Below, piece after piece: positions 53,218 to 60,277 of a stretch of DNA of 64,000 nt. Under the pieces are notes generated by a model. The model had not been told where the DNA came from. It searched no databases and was given only the letters and a program-made list of their open reading frames with translations. The DNA comes from Candidatus Rifleibacteriota bacterium (lineage in GTDB: Bacteria; Muiribacteriota; Ozemobacteria; Ozemobacterales; Ozemobacteraceae), in contig JADFXM010000023.1 in NCBI GenBank assembly GCA_015233565.1, positions 1 through 64,000 of the forward strand, read 5' to 3'. Made by a program: the position numbers and the translations under genes. Each line of letters begins with the position of its first letter. Position 1 is the stretch's first letter.

Positions 53218-53238
53218 GAGTCCTATGTGATAGGACTC
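53218..53238. repeat. Perfect 9-bp-arm hairpin upstream of mazG
   Basis: GAGTCCTAT / ATAGGACTC with a GTG loop. No T tract on either side, so an operator or 5'-leader hairpin is more likely than a terminator. Confidence 0.7.
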
Positions 53239-53577
53239 GTGATGGCATATGAAAACAATCTTTTTTCGAATAGCGAAAAAAGTTAGTTAATTCGATTTCG
53301 ATACACATAAAACAACTTCACCTGATTGTGGAGAGGATACCGAATTAGTATAAAACAAATTTGTAACAATTCATATTAAAACTTTCCCTACTGCTTCAAT
53401 AATCTTGCAGTATTGATTTTCGTCCTCAATTGTGAAGTCACTTTTTTGATGGTAGTGAACTAATAGTTGAAGTCAAAGCTTTTTAAGTTCATTGAAAGAT
53501 TCAAACTTAAATTAGCGTGAAATACAATTTGAAAAAGTGGATTTTCCTGTGCACATAAAACCGATTATGGAAATTGG

Positions 53578-53616
53578 TAAAAAAAGAGGACGTGCTTTGT
53601 CAAAAGCACGTCCTTG
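53578..53616 (-). terminator. Rho-independent terminator of the Gln/Pro-rich secreted protein gene
   Basis: Minus strand: AGGACGTGCTTT, loop TGAC, AAAGCACGTCCT (perfect 12-bp stem, 53587-53614 on the plus strand), followed by C and a T7 tract. It lies about 20 bases after the stop. Confidence 0.94.
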
Positions 53617-53633
53617 CATGGTCAAAATTAAGA

Positions 53634-54572
53634 CTAATTAACAGGAACTCCGGTGGGGAAAAAACCAGTTGGAGTTATTTGTCCTTTACCAACCGAAATT
53701 TCTCGAGGTGGCAAGTTTTGAGGGTAAAAGGAACCTTGATTATTCTGGTAGCCTGGGTTGTAATACATGGTTCCGTTGCTTCCGGCTACGGACGAACCCG
53801 AGTTGATTTGCTGTGTTTTTAATAAAGAACTGAGCATGACCGCCAATTGAGTAGCTCTCATTTGGACATTGTTAAAATCATTCAAAAGTATATAGAATTT
53901 AATCTTGCTAAGACGGTCATCGATTTCAATAATCAGAGGTTGATAAGCTGGGTCTAAAGTCGTTCGTCTAAGAGCCGATTGAGCATTGTTAACATGGCCG
54001 ATTACTAGAGCATTTTTTAAATAATCGCGGGGATTGAGAGAGCAACGTACCATATTCAAATCTGAAATTATCATGGTTAAAAGAGTGACGACGACTTGGT
54101 CATTTGGGTTGATGAAGAATCCATTAGGTCTAACTGTTGCTGGATTAACAGGATAAGCAGTTGTGTTTCCTGGATAGGTGGTTCCATTACTTGGATAGGC
54201 AGTCGAATTTTGAGGATACGCTGCAGTGTTTCCAGGGATGGTTTGTGGGTTTATCCATTTCTTTCCAGGGCAGGGGGGGCCTTTTCTGGATGAGAGGGTA
54301 TTCCAGGGTTGTTGCGGGCAAGGGGCGCCCTGAGAAACTTGGCCAGTTGGGCATTGGTTAGATTGTCCTTGGCCGCATTGGGAATTTTGTCCAGTTGGAT
54401 AAGGAAGAGTTTGCCCGGTTTGAGGCACAGGGTTCGGAGGGAGAGGTTGATATTGCCCGTTTTGGGAAGCCTGTCCAGTGGGGTCAGGGGCTGGTTCAGA
54501 ACCCCCCGCAATAAGCGTGGTAGCTAAGGTAAATAGTAAACCTGCTAGAATGAGCATTTTTCCAAGTTTCAT
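53634..54572 (-). CDS. Exported low-complexity protein rich in Gln, Pro, Asn and Tyr
   Basis: 312 residues. Signal peptide MKLGKMLILAGLLFTLATTLIAGG. Residues about 25-95 are rich in G, Q, P and contain four Cys (CGQGQSNQCP, APCPQQPW, GPPCPG). Residues about 113-145 are a short repeat of the type Y-P-x-N-[ST]-[TA]-x-Y-P. A folded helical domain (about 152-240, QVVVTLLTMIISDLNMVRCSL) follows, then another Gly/Asn/Pro tail. GGAGGAAG precedes the ATG and a strong terminator follows, so it is monocistronic. Structural or matrix role is a guess. Confidence 0.8.
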   Translation of the reverse strand: MKLGKMLILAGLLFTLATTLIAGGSEPAPDPTGQASQNGQYQPLPPNPVPQTGQTLPYPTGQNSQCGQGQSNQCPTGQVSQGAPCPQQPWNTLSSRKGPPCPGKKWINPQTIPGNTAAYPQNSTAYPSNGTTYPGNTTAYPVNPATVRPNGFFINPNDQVVVTLLTMIISDLNMVRCSLNPRDYLKNALVIGHVNNAQSALRRTTLDPAYQPLIIEIDDRLSKIKFYILLNDFNNVQMRATQLAVMLSSLLKTQQINSGSSVAGSNGTMYYNPGYQNNQGSFYPQNLPPREISVGKGQITPTGFFPTGVPVN

Positions 54573-54660
54573 ATTCTTCCTCCTTTATATCTGAAAGAAA
54601 AAAAGTTGATTCTAAAATAAATATACCATAGAATCAGAAAAACCGGAAGGAAAGCAAGCG

Positions 54661-55134
54661 ATGAAAAGAAAAAAAAAAGGTGGAATTTCGTACAATTTAC
54701 TTGCGATAGTTTTGCTGACTTTTTCAATAACTTTGCTTATTGCCTCCTATAAATCTCTGAGAAGATCATTTAGCGGAATTGTGATTCAAAAAAGCCAAAA
54801 TACCGGAATTTTCCCAGATTGTTGGTTAATATTATGTAGTGAACCTGAGGAATATTTTTCCAGCATTTCTTTTAGAGGTAAGACCAACTATTCTGGAAAA
54901 ATGGTTGGGATTTCAAGTATAGCTTTTGAAGATTGTCGTTATGGCTCAAGAATTAGCAAGGAATCATTTTCTCCTTTTTTGGTTGTTGATGAAGTTAAAT
55001 ACTTGGATTTAGGTGTTACCTGGGGATTTTTTTCATTAGCTGGAATAATTGCTTCTTTTTTGATTTATTTTCAGAAATTTCAAAAGAAGGCTGATGATGA
55101 GGAAATTTCGAGCGATTTCCTGGGGGATGATTGA
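54661..55134 (+). CDS. Two-span membrane protein, unknown
   Basis: 157 residues. Basic start (MKRKKKGG), membrane span about 10-28, an extracytoplasmic domain of about 90 residues with three Cys (DCWLILCSEPEEY, FEDCRYGSR) and a second span near 121-140, then a charged tail. No family recognised. The stop lies two bases ahead of the arm GAGCTAAA of a hairpin (GAGCTAAA / TTTAGCTC, 55133-55158). Confidence 0.75.
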   Translation: MKRKKKGGISYNLLAIVLLTFSITLLIASYKSLRRSFSGIVIQKSQNTGIFPDCWLILCSEPEEYFSSISFRGKTNYSGKMVGISSIAFEDCRYGSRISKESFSPFLVVDEVKYLDLGVTWGFFSLAGIIASFLIYFQKFQKKADDEEISSDFLGDD

Positions 55135-55142
55135 GCTAAAAA

Positions 55143-55159
55143 TGTGCAAATTTAGCTCA
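55143..55159. promoter_or_regulatory. 17-bp TGTGCAA-ATT-TAGCTCA element upstream of the peptide unit
   Basis: Matches the palindrome at 34355 in 12 of 14 arm positions and is centred about 140 bases before the predicted start of the 34-codon unit. The right arm is also part of a hairpin (GAGCTAAA / TTTAGCTC), so a terminator-like role for the preceding gene is an alternative. Confidence 0.45.
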
Positions 55160-55262
55160 GGATTGTTAGAATTTGGCAGATTTTTGTTTCAAATTCATAC
55201 ATTTATTTTGATGTGAAGTACCAATCTAGTGTTAAAAACGCATGAAACCGTTGTTTGATACT

Positions 55263-55280
55263 TTGGCATTGTTTTTGCTA
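55263..55280 (+). promoter_or_regulatory. Sigma-54-type promoter of the 34-codon unit
   Basis: TTGGCATTGTTTTTGCTA: TGGCA -24 box, exact GG-N10-GC spacing and TTGCT -12 box. Predicted start near 55290, about 73 bases before the ATG at 55363. Confidence 0.8.
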
Positions 55281-55362
55281 CTAAATTAATAGAAACTTCT
55301 ATTTTGTTTTTTTTTTGGCCGATTCAAGAAGCTTGCATGCGATTTAGTAGGGAGTAAAAACA

Positions 55363-55467
55363 ATGAAATTTAATAATGTTACAACATATCAAGATTATGT
55401 ATTAATTCGTATAGATTCCAAATCCAATCTTCAAGTTTGGTTAAAATTACCCCCCAAGGGAAGATAA
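55363..55467 (+). CDS. 34-residue peptide in its own sigma-54 transcription unit
   Basis: ATG at 55363 with GGAG eight bases upstream, TAA at 55465-55467. The peptide starts MKFNNVTTYQ and ends LKLPPKGR. It is polar with basic C-terminus, no signal peptide and no membrane span. No family recognised. A sigma-54-type promoter lies upstream, and a terminator with an 18-20 bp stem begins 13 bases after the stop, so the transcript would be about 235 bases with nothing else in it. Alternative: the unit is mainly a regulatory small RNA and the ORF is incidental, but the well-placed Shine-Dalgarno argues for translation. Confidence 0.65.
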   Translation: MKFNNVTTYQDYVLIRIDSKSNLQVWLKLPPKGR

Positions 55468-55479
55468 CCTCTTTTAATT

Positions 55480-55525
55480 TTCAAAAACCGGGAAGTGAAG
55501 GTCATTTCACTTCCCGGTTTTTGAA
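55480..55525 (+). terminator. Strong Rho-independent terminator of the peptide unit
   Basis: Arms 55482-55499 and 55506-55523 pair perfectly over 18 bp (core ACCGGGAAGTGAA / TTCACTTCCCGGT), extended to 20 bp by flanking TT/AA, with a 6-base loop. T5 closes the 3' arm. Confidence 0.95.
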
Positions 55526-55646
55526 TTGTGGGAAGTTTTAAAAAAGTTTTTTTTAAGTTTGCCACAGTCTTTCGTAAAAAAATAGTTAGTAGGAACATTC
55601 TTAAGCGGGAAGTTAGAGACGAGAGAAACTTTTTAAAAATTAGGGC

Positions 55647-55675
55647 TTGACATTTGAAACTTTATCTAGTACATT
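55647..55675 (+). promoter_or_regulatory. Sigma-70-type promoter of the riboswitch/M23 transcript
   Basis: TTGACA (55647-55652), 17-base spacer, TACATT (55670-55675). Consensus -35 and spacing. The start would fall just at the 5' edge of the riboswitch. Confidence 0.75.
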
Positions 55676-55680
55676 GCGAC

Positions 55681-55828
55681 GTGAATCGCCGAGTCTTGAT
55701 GGCCCGTCAAGAGCGGGGGAACCAATTTTTTGGGGTGAATCTCTTTCATTTTCAAGATAGAGTAGGGTACCTTCCCGATAATACCCGAACCCGACAGCTA
55801 ACCTCGTAGGCAAAAATAGGAAGGAGGA
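55681..55828 (+). ncRNA. Cyclic di-AMP riboswitch (ydaO/yuaA class)
   Basis: The conserved cores of the ydaO/yuaA aptamer are present in order: GAGCGGGGGAACCAA (55711-55725), GGGGTGAAT (55732-55740), the CCCGAACCCGACAGCTAACC segment (55784-55803) with CTCGTAGGC (55803-55811), and the closing AGGAAGGAGG (55818-55827). These elements and their order are diagnostic of the aptamer that binds c-di-AMP and usually turns expression off. A short hairpin CGGTC / GACCG (55850-55865) between aptamer and ATG may be part of the expression platform. It controls an M23 endopeptidase, a classical target class. Confidence 0.96.
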
Positions 55829-55873
55829 AACCGGATATCGCATTTTAGCGGTCGGGCAGACCGGTAGATAGTT

Positions 55874-56545
55874 ATGTTCAGGATACTTTTGAAGTACGTT
55901 GTTGTATTTTCTCTGTTTTTCTGTTTTGGAGTTGATGTATCGCAGGGCTTAGTTTTTACGCCTTTGCAAAGGGAAAGAATTTCCTCACATATTCCAATCA
56001 ATGAGAAAGTTTGTGGTCTATTTTTTCGGTCTCTCGAACCCAAGTCTTCATTCAGAGGAATGGTTCATTCTTTTTCAATAATCGTTAATAAACCCTCGGG
56101 AAAGCAGACGGAAATGTTTGCTTCTTCCAAATTAGACTTAAACATCAAATCCTTTGTTAAAAGTTGGATCATGCCTGTAGCTGGAGTTGTAAGCTCGGGC
56201 TATGGATACAGAAAACACCCATTTCGAAGGAAGGTCGAATTCCATAGTGGTGTTGATTTGAGGGCCAACCGTGGAACGTTAATCCGATGTGTTTCATCTG
56301 GGATGGTTACTTTTGCAGGTTGGAAAAGAGGATATGGATTAGTCGTTGAAGTTGACCATGGTTTCGGAGTAAAAACACTTTATGGTCATTGTTCGAGATT
56401 AATAGTAAAAACTGGCGTGCTTGTAAAGCCAGGCGATTTTATCGGTCGAGTTGGTTCTACCGGAACAAGCACTGGAAATCACCTCCATTTTGAAGTTATT
56501 AAAAATCAAAGGACCATAAATCCTAGCCTTTTAATGAAGTTTTAA
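55874..56545 (+). CDS. M23-family cell-wall endopeptidase
   Basis: 223 residues. Signal sequence about 5-25 (LLKYVVVFSLFFCFGVDVSQG). The peptidase domain (about 98-218) is complete: HSGVDLRA gives zinc ligands H124 and D128, LYGHC has H172, and GNHLHFEV carries H203/H205. LytM-type zinc peptidase cutting peptidoglycan cross-links in the periplasm. Expression is behind a c-di-AMP riboswitch, linking wall cutting to c-di-AMP level. No other gene shares the message before nifU (340 bases on). Confidence 0.93.
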   Translation: MFRILLKYVVVFSLFFCFGVDVSQGLVFTPLQRERISSHIPINEKVCGLFFRSLEPKSSFRGMVHSFSIIVNKPSGKQTEMFASSKLDLNIKSFVKSWIMPVAGVVSSGYGYRKHPFRRKVEFHSGVDLRANRGTLIRCVSSGMVTFAGWKRGYGLVVEVDHGFGVKTLYGHCSRLIVKTGVLVKPGDFIGRVGSTGTSTGNHLHFEVIKNQRTINPSLLMKF

Positions 56546-56885
56546 AAGACAGGATTGAAGTCGAAGAGTTCTAGCTTTCATAGGGGAAACCAGTTTCGGT
56601 AAGTTTTTGGTGAAGAAATTGAAACTCTTAATAGATTTTTGAAAAAATCTGTTTTTGCTACTTGAGTTAATCTATTTCAAAAGTAAGATTTCGCTAAAAT
56701 AAAGTTTCTTCACTTAAAGTTGATATCTTTCTCTGTACTGTAAGTTATTAACTGAAAGTTGAATATTTATTAATTCACCTTCTTTCTTAACCTCTGAGGT
56801 TTACTCAAAGGTAAGATAAGGAGGTGTTTTGTTCTTCAAAATATGGTAAAATAGAACCTTAGAGAAATCATTTAGGAGATCAAAA
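56546..56885. other. Intergenic region upstream of nifU
   Basis: 340 bases, AT-rich. It should hold the nifUS promoter; a TAAAAT at 56848-56853 is a possible -10 without a well-spaced -35. An imperfect direct repeat (ACTTAAAGTTGATAT / ACTGAAAGTTGAATAT) lies near 56715 and 56753. No ORF or terminator-like hairpin noted. Confidence 0.4.
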
Positions 56886-57737
56886 ATGTGGGATTATACC
56901 AAATCTGTAATGGACCATTTTTCCAATCCTCGAAATGTGGGAGAAATTGAAAATGCCAATGCTGTTGGGCAAGCCGGATCGATTGCCTGTGGAGATGCAT
57001 TAAAATTGTTTCTTTTGATTGATCCTGCTACAGAAAAAATAATTGATGCAAAATTCAAGACATTTGGTTGTGCTAGTGCAATTGCTAGTGCGTCTGCGCT
57101 TACAGAGTTGGTAAAAGGGCATACTGTTAAAGAGGTTCAAAATCTTACAAATGATGATATCGTGAGATTTTTAGGTGGTCTTCCTGAAAAGAAAATGCAT
57201 TGTTCCGTAATGGGAAGGGAAGCGCTTGATGACGCAATCGCAGCTTTTCGAGGTGAAAAAACTGGTGATTCAAAACATGAGCATGAAGAAAACATTATTT
57301 GCAAATGTTTTTGGGTTAGCGAGGCGAAAATCAGGAAAGTAATCCGTGAAGATAAATTGACAACCCTTGAGCAAGTAACAAATTTCACTAAGGCAGGAGG
57401 GGCTTGTGGTGGTTGTCAGGCTGATATAAAGAGAATTCTTTCCGAAGAAACGAAAGAGTCCTTCCCGGAAATGGAATCAGCGAAGAAAGAAAAGAAGCTG
57501 ACCAATTTGCAGAAGATTTCTCTAATCCAAAAAGCGATTGAAAATGAAATAGCTCCAAATTTAAGAATGGATGGTGGAGATATTGAATTAGTTGATGTAG
57601 ATGGAAATACTGTTAGTGTAAAATTGAAAGGGTCTTGTAGCCATTGTGTAGGCGCAAAGGCGACTTTGCAGTTTTTGGTTCAGCAAAAGCTGCGAGAACT
57701 TGTTTCACCGGAAATAGTTGTTTCAGGAGAAAATTGA
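56886..57737 (+). CDS. nifU: Full-length NifU Fe-S cluster scaffold
   Basis: 283 residues with all three NifU domains. The IscU-like domain has Cys 35 (GSIACGDALKL), 62 (FGCASAIASASAL) and 106 (MHCSVMG). The central [2Fe-2S] domain has C139-K-C141 and C174-GG-C177. The C-terminal Nfu domain has C251-S-H-C254 in LKGSCSHCVGAKATL. It assembles Fe-S clusters from sulfur supplied by NifS. TTAGGAG precedes the ATG. No nitrogenase genes are near, so a general role is likely, as in some anaerobes and epsilon-proteobacteria. Confidence 0.97.
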   Translation: MWDYTKSVMDHFSNPRNVGEIENANAVGQAGSIACGDALKLFLLIDPATEKIIDAKFKTFGCASAIASASALTELVKGHTVKEVQNLTNDDIVRFLGGLPEKKMHCSVMGREALDDAIAAFRGEKTGDSKHEHEENIICKCFWVSEAKIRKVIREDKLTTLEQVTNFTKAGGACGGCQADIKRILSEETKESFPEMESAKKEKKLTNLQKISLIQKAIENEIAPNLRMDGGDIELVDVDGNTVSVKLKGSCSHCVGAKATLQFLVQQKLRELVSPEIVVSGEN

Positions 57738-58939
57738 TGAACCCTGAGAAATATATTTACCTTGACAATAACGCAACTTGTTGTGTTTCCCCTGAGGTTG
57801 AGGAAGCCATGGTTCCTTTTTTTCAACAATTTTATGGAAATCCCAGTTCCATGCATTCCTTTGGAGGACAAGTATTCAGACATATTGAAGAGGCTCGAAG
57901 AAAAGTTGCGGCTCTGTTAAATGCTGACCCCGAGGAGATTGTTTTTACCTCCTGCGGGACGGAATCAGACAACCATGCTATCAGAGGTGTTTTCCAGGCT
58001 TTTCCAGAGAAAAGACATTTTATTACCACAAAGGTTGAGCATCCTGCTGTATTGATGGTTGCAGATTTTTTGGAGAAAAAAGGTTACCAAGTCACCAAAA
58101 TTAAAGTTGACAAGTTTGGCAATCTTGATCTCGATGAATTCAGAGATTCAATAACCTCGAATACCGGACTTGTATCAGTAATGGCTGCGAATAATGAAAC
58201 CGGCACGCTATTTCCAATTGAAGAAATAGGGCTAATTTGCCGGGAAAAGGGAATTTATTTTCATACCGATGCAGTTCAAGCGGCAGGGAAAATTCCACTG
58301 GATGTAAAAAAAATTCCGGTTGACCTGTTATCTATATCAGGGCACAAAGTGCATGCGCCAAAAGGCATAGGGGTTTTGTATATTCGACGTGGAGTTAAAC
58401 TTGATCCATTTATTCTGGGTGGTCATCAGGAAAGAAGTCGACGAGCAGGAACTGAAAATGTTCCCTATATTATTGGGCTTGGAAAGGCTTGTGAATTAGC
58501 CTTAGCAGGTATCTTGGAAGAAAACAGCCGGGTCAGAGAACTTAGAGACAAGCTGGAAACTGGAATCGTGAAGAAAATTCCCTTCACACGAATTAATGGA
58601 AATCCAAAGTGGCGGCTTCCAAATACTTGCAACATTGGATTTGAGCTAATTGAGGGAGAAAGTATTCTTTTGCATATGGACAAAGCAAAAATCGCGGCTT
58701 CTTCAGGTTCAGCATGCACTTCCGGGAGCCTTGAGCCATCGCATGTTTTGTTGGCAATGGATGTACCTTTTTCGTATGTTCATGGGTCCGTTAGATTTTC
58801 TTTGTCCAGGTATAATACTGAGGAAGAAATAAATTATGTCTTGCAGGTTCTTCCTGGGATAATCGAAAAGCTTCGGGAAATTTCGCCATTTTACACGAAG
58901 GAATACAAAGAAAAAGCACAGAATTGGAATTTGGCTTGA
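57737..58939 (+). CDS. nifS: Cysteine desulfurase NifS
   Basis: 400 residues from the ATG at 57737, which overlaps the nifU stop by one base (TGATG). PLP enzyme: LDNNATCCVSPEV at the start, GTESDNHAIRG, ANNETGTLFP, HTDAVQAAGK, the PLP lysine K204 in SGHKVHAPKG and the catalytic Cys327 in SSGSACTSGSLEPSHVL. It releases sulfur from cysteine for NifU. The open frame extends further upstream into nifU in another frame, but that is not used. Confidence 0.97.
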   Translation: MNPEKYIYLDNNATCCVSPEVEEAMVPFFQQFYGNPSSMHSFGGQVFRHIEEARRKVAALLNADPEEIVFTSCGTESDNHAIRGVFQAFPEKRHFITTKVEHPAVLMVADFLEKKGYQVTKIKVDKFGNLDLDEFRDSITSNTGLVSVMAANNETGTLFPIEEIGLICREKGIYFHTDAVQAAGKIPLDVKKIPVDLLSISGHKVHAPKGIGVLYIRRGVKLDPFILGGHQERSRRAGTENVPYIIGLGKACELALAGILEENSRVRELRDKLETGIVKKIPFTRINGNPKWRLPNTCNIGFELIEGESILLHMDKAKIAASSGSACTSGSLEPSHVLLAMDVPFSYVHGSVRFSLSRYNTEEEINYVLQVLPGIIEKLREISPFYTKEYKEKAQNWNLA

Positions 58940-59006
58940 ACTGGAAGGATTTCAAATTCCAAAGAAAAGGTTTTAGCGTGTTTTTTTTGGAAATTGAATT
59001 ACCCAC

Positions 59007-59070
59007 AGCTTGGTCGCTTTGCCCCAGCTCAACGTTTAATTAAACATTCGCTTTGCTATGCGACCAAGCT
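59007..59070. repeat. Inverted repeat between converging nifS and aminopeptidase genes
   Basis: Arms AGCTTGGTCGC (59007-59017) and GCGACCAAGCT (59060-59070) pair perfectly over 11 bp around a 42-base centre. The centre holds the palindrome GTTTAATTAAAC and a second copy of TCGCTTTGC (59014-59022 and 59048-59056). TTTAGCGATTTTTTG follows on the plus strand. Possibly a nifS terminator or small repeat element. Confidence 0.7.
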
Positions 59071-59129
59071 TTTAGCGATTTTTTGTCCAGTAATTTATTT
59101 TTTGTGGTCTAGGGCACCCGGTTATTTGA

Positions 59130-60233
59130 CTATTTAATCACAATCAACTCATTGGTTGTGTTAGTAAGCCTTTTCAGATCAGACGTTTCCACAACGTAGA
59201 CATCTTCAATTCTAACTCCGCCCCAACCTGGGATATAAATTCCAGGTTCAACAGTGAAAACATTTCCACTTTCCACTATTTCGTTACATTTTGTGGACAA
59301 ATTAGGGGATTCATGAATATCCAGGCCTAGGGAATGTCCGAGCCCATGTCCGAAATAATCTCCAAATCCGGCACTCTTTATATGCTCGCGAGCGACTTTA
59401 TCAACATCGAAGCAGCTCACTCCTGGTTTTAAAGTTTTTACTGCCAAGCGTTGGGCTTCCAGAACGGTATTGTAAATTTTATTAAATTTTTCATCCGGAG
59501 TTCCAAGAAAAACAGTTCTGGTCATGTCGGAATGGTAGCCTTTGTAAACCGCTCCAAAATCAATTTTCAGCATTTCCCCTGCAGCTACTTTTTTTTCAGT
59601 CGGCTTTGCATGTGGGCAAGAGGCTCTTTCTCCTGATGCGACAATTGTGTCGAAGGAAGTTTTTTCAGAGCCGAGTGAGGATAAGAAAAATTCCAATTTG
59701 GCAGCGATTTCCAATTCTTTTCTTCCAGAACGAATAAATTTAAGGAGCTTTTGGAAAGCTTTATCGGCTATATTGAATGCTTTTTGGAGGAATTCCATCT
59801 CGGGTTTATCTTTATTTCTTCTGATTTTCTCGGGAAGATTTTTTACCATCTGGAATTCGACTTTTCCTTCGGAGTTCTTTTTGAGAATTTCGAGAATTTC
59901 AATGGTTAAACAACCTTCAATGGCAATTTTTTTTAATTTTTTTGCCTTTAGATATTCGACAAATGCTTCAGCTGAGGATATTTTATAAATCGAGATCAGT
60001 GCATTTTTTCTAACTTCCTGGGAAGATTGTTCCTGGTATCTGAAGTCCGTAAAAAAAATGATTTCATTTCTGGAAAGAAGCAATCCGCCAGATGAACCAG
60101 AGAAATTAGTAAGGTAACGGATGTTGGACATATTTGTAATCCATAGTCCGTCATATTCTTGTGGAAGGAGATTTAAAACGTTTTGCTGTCTTTCAACGAA
60201 TTTAGGAGTTACTGGAATTTTTTTTGCTGGCAT
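59130..60233 (-). CDS. Aminopeptidase P/Xaa-Pro dipeptidase family metallopeptidase (M24)
   Basis: 367 residues. The N-terminal creatinase-like domain (1-135, NMSNIRYLTNFSGSSGGLLLS) is followed by the pita-bread M24 domain. Metal ligands are in LKIDFGAVYKGYHSDMTRTVF (two Asp), FGHGLGHSLGLDIHE (His), TVEPGIYIP (Glu) and GVRIEDVYVV (Glu). Cytoplasmic, cutting Xaa-Pro bonds. 44 bases after the M16 peptidase stop, so probably the last gene of the trpS-scpAB run. Confidence 0.95.
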   Translation of the reverse strand: MPAKKIPVTPKFVERQQNVLNLLPQEYDGLWITNMSNIRYLTNFSGSSGGLLLSRNEIIFFTDFRYQEQSSQEVRKNALISIYKISSAEAFVEYLKAKKLKKIAIEGCLTIEILEILKKNSEGKVEFQMVKNLPEKIRRNKDKPEMEFLQKAFNIADKAFQKLLKFIRSGRKELEIAAKLEFFLSSLGSEKTSFDTIVASGERASCPHAKPTEKKVAAGEMLKIDFGAVYKGYHSDMTRTVFLGTPDEKFNKIYNTVLEAQRLAVKTLKPGVSCFDVDKVAREHIKSAGFGDYFGHGLGHSLGLDIHESPNLSTKCNEIVESGNVFTVEPGIYIPGWGGVRIEDVYVVETSDLKRLTNTTNELIVIK

Positions 60234-60277
60234 TCAAATTTTCCTTAATGATAAAATTATTTTCGGAACAAAGTCCC

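Larger units (their letters stand above)
53154..53633. other. Intergenic region upstream of mazG
   Basis: About 480 bases. Contains the 53218-53238 palindrome and, at its far end, the terminator for the next gene. No ORF with a ribosome binding site. TGTGCACA at 53549-53556 is a short palindrome but does not match the 17-bp element. Confidence 0.5.
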
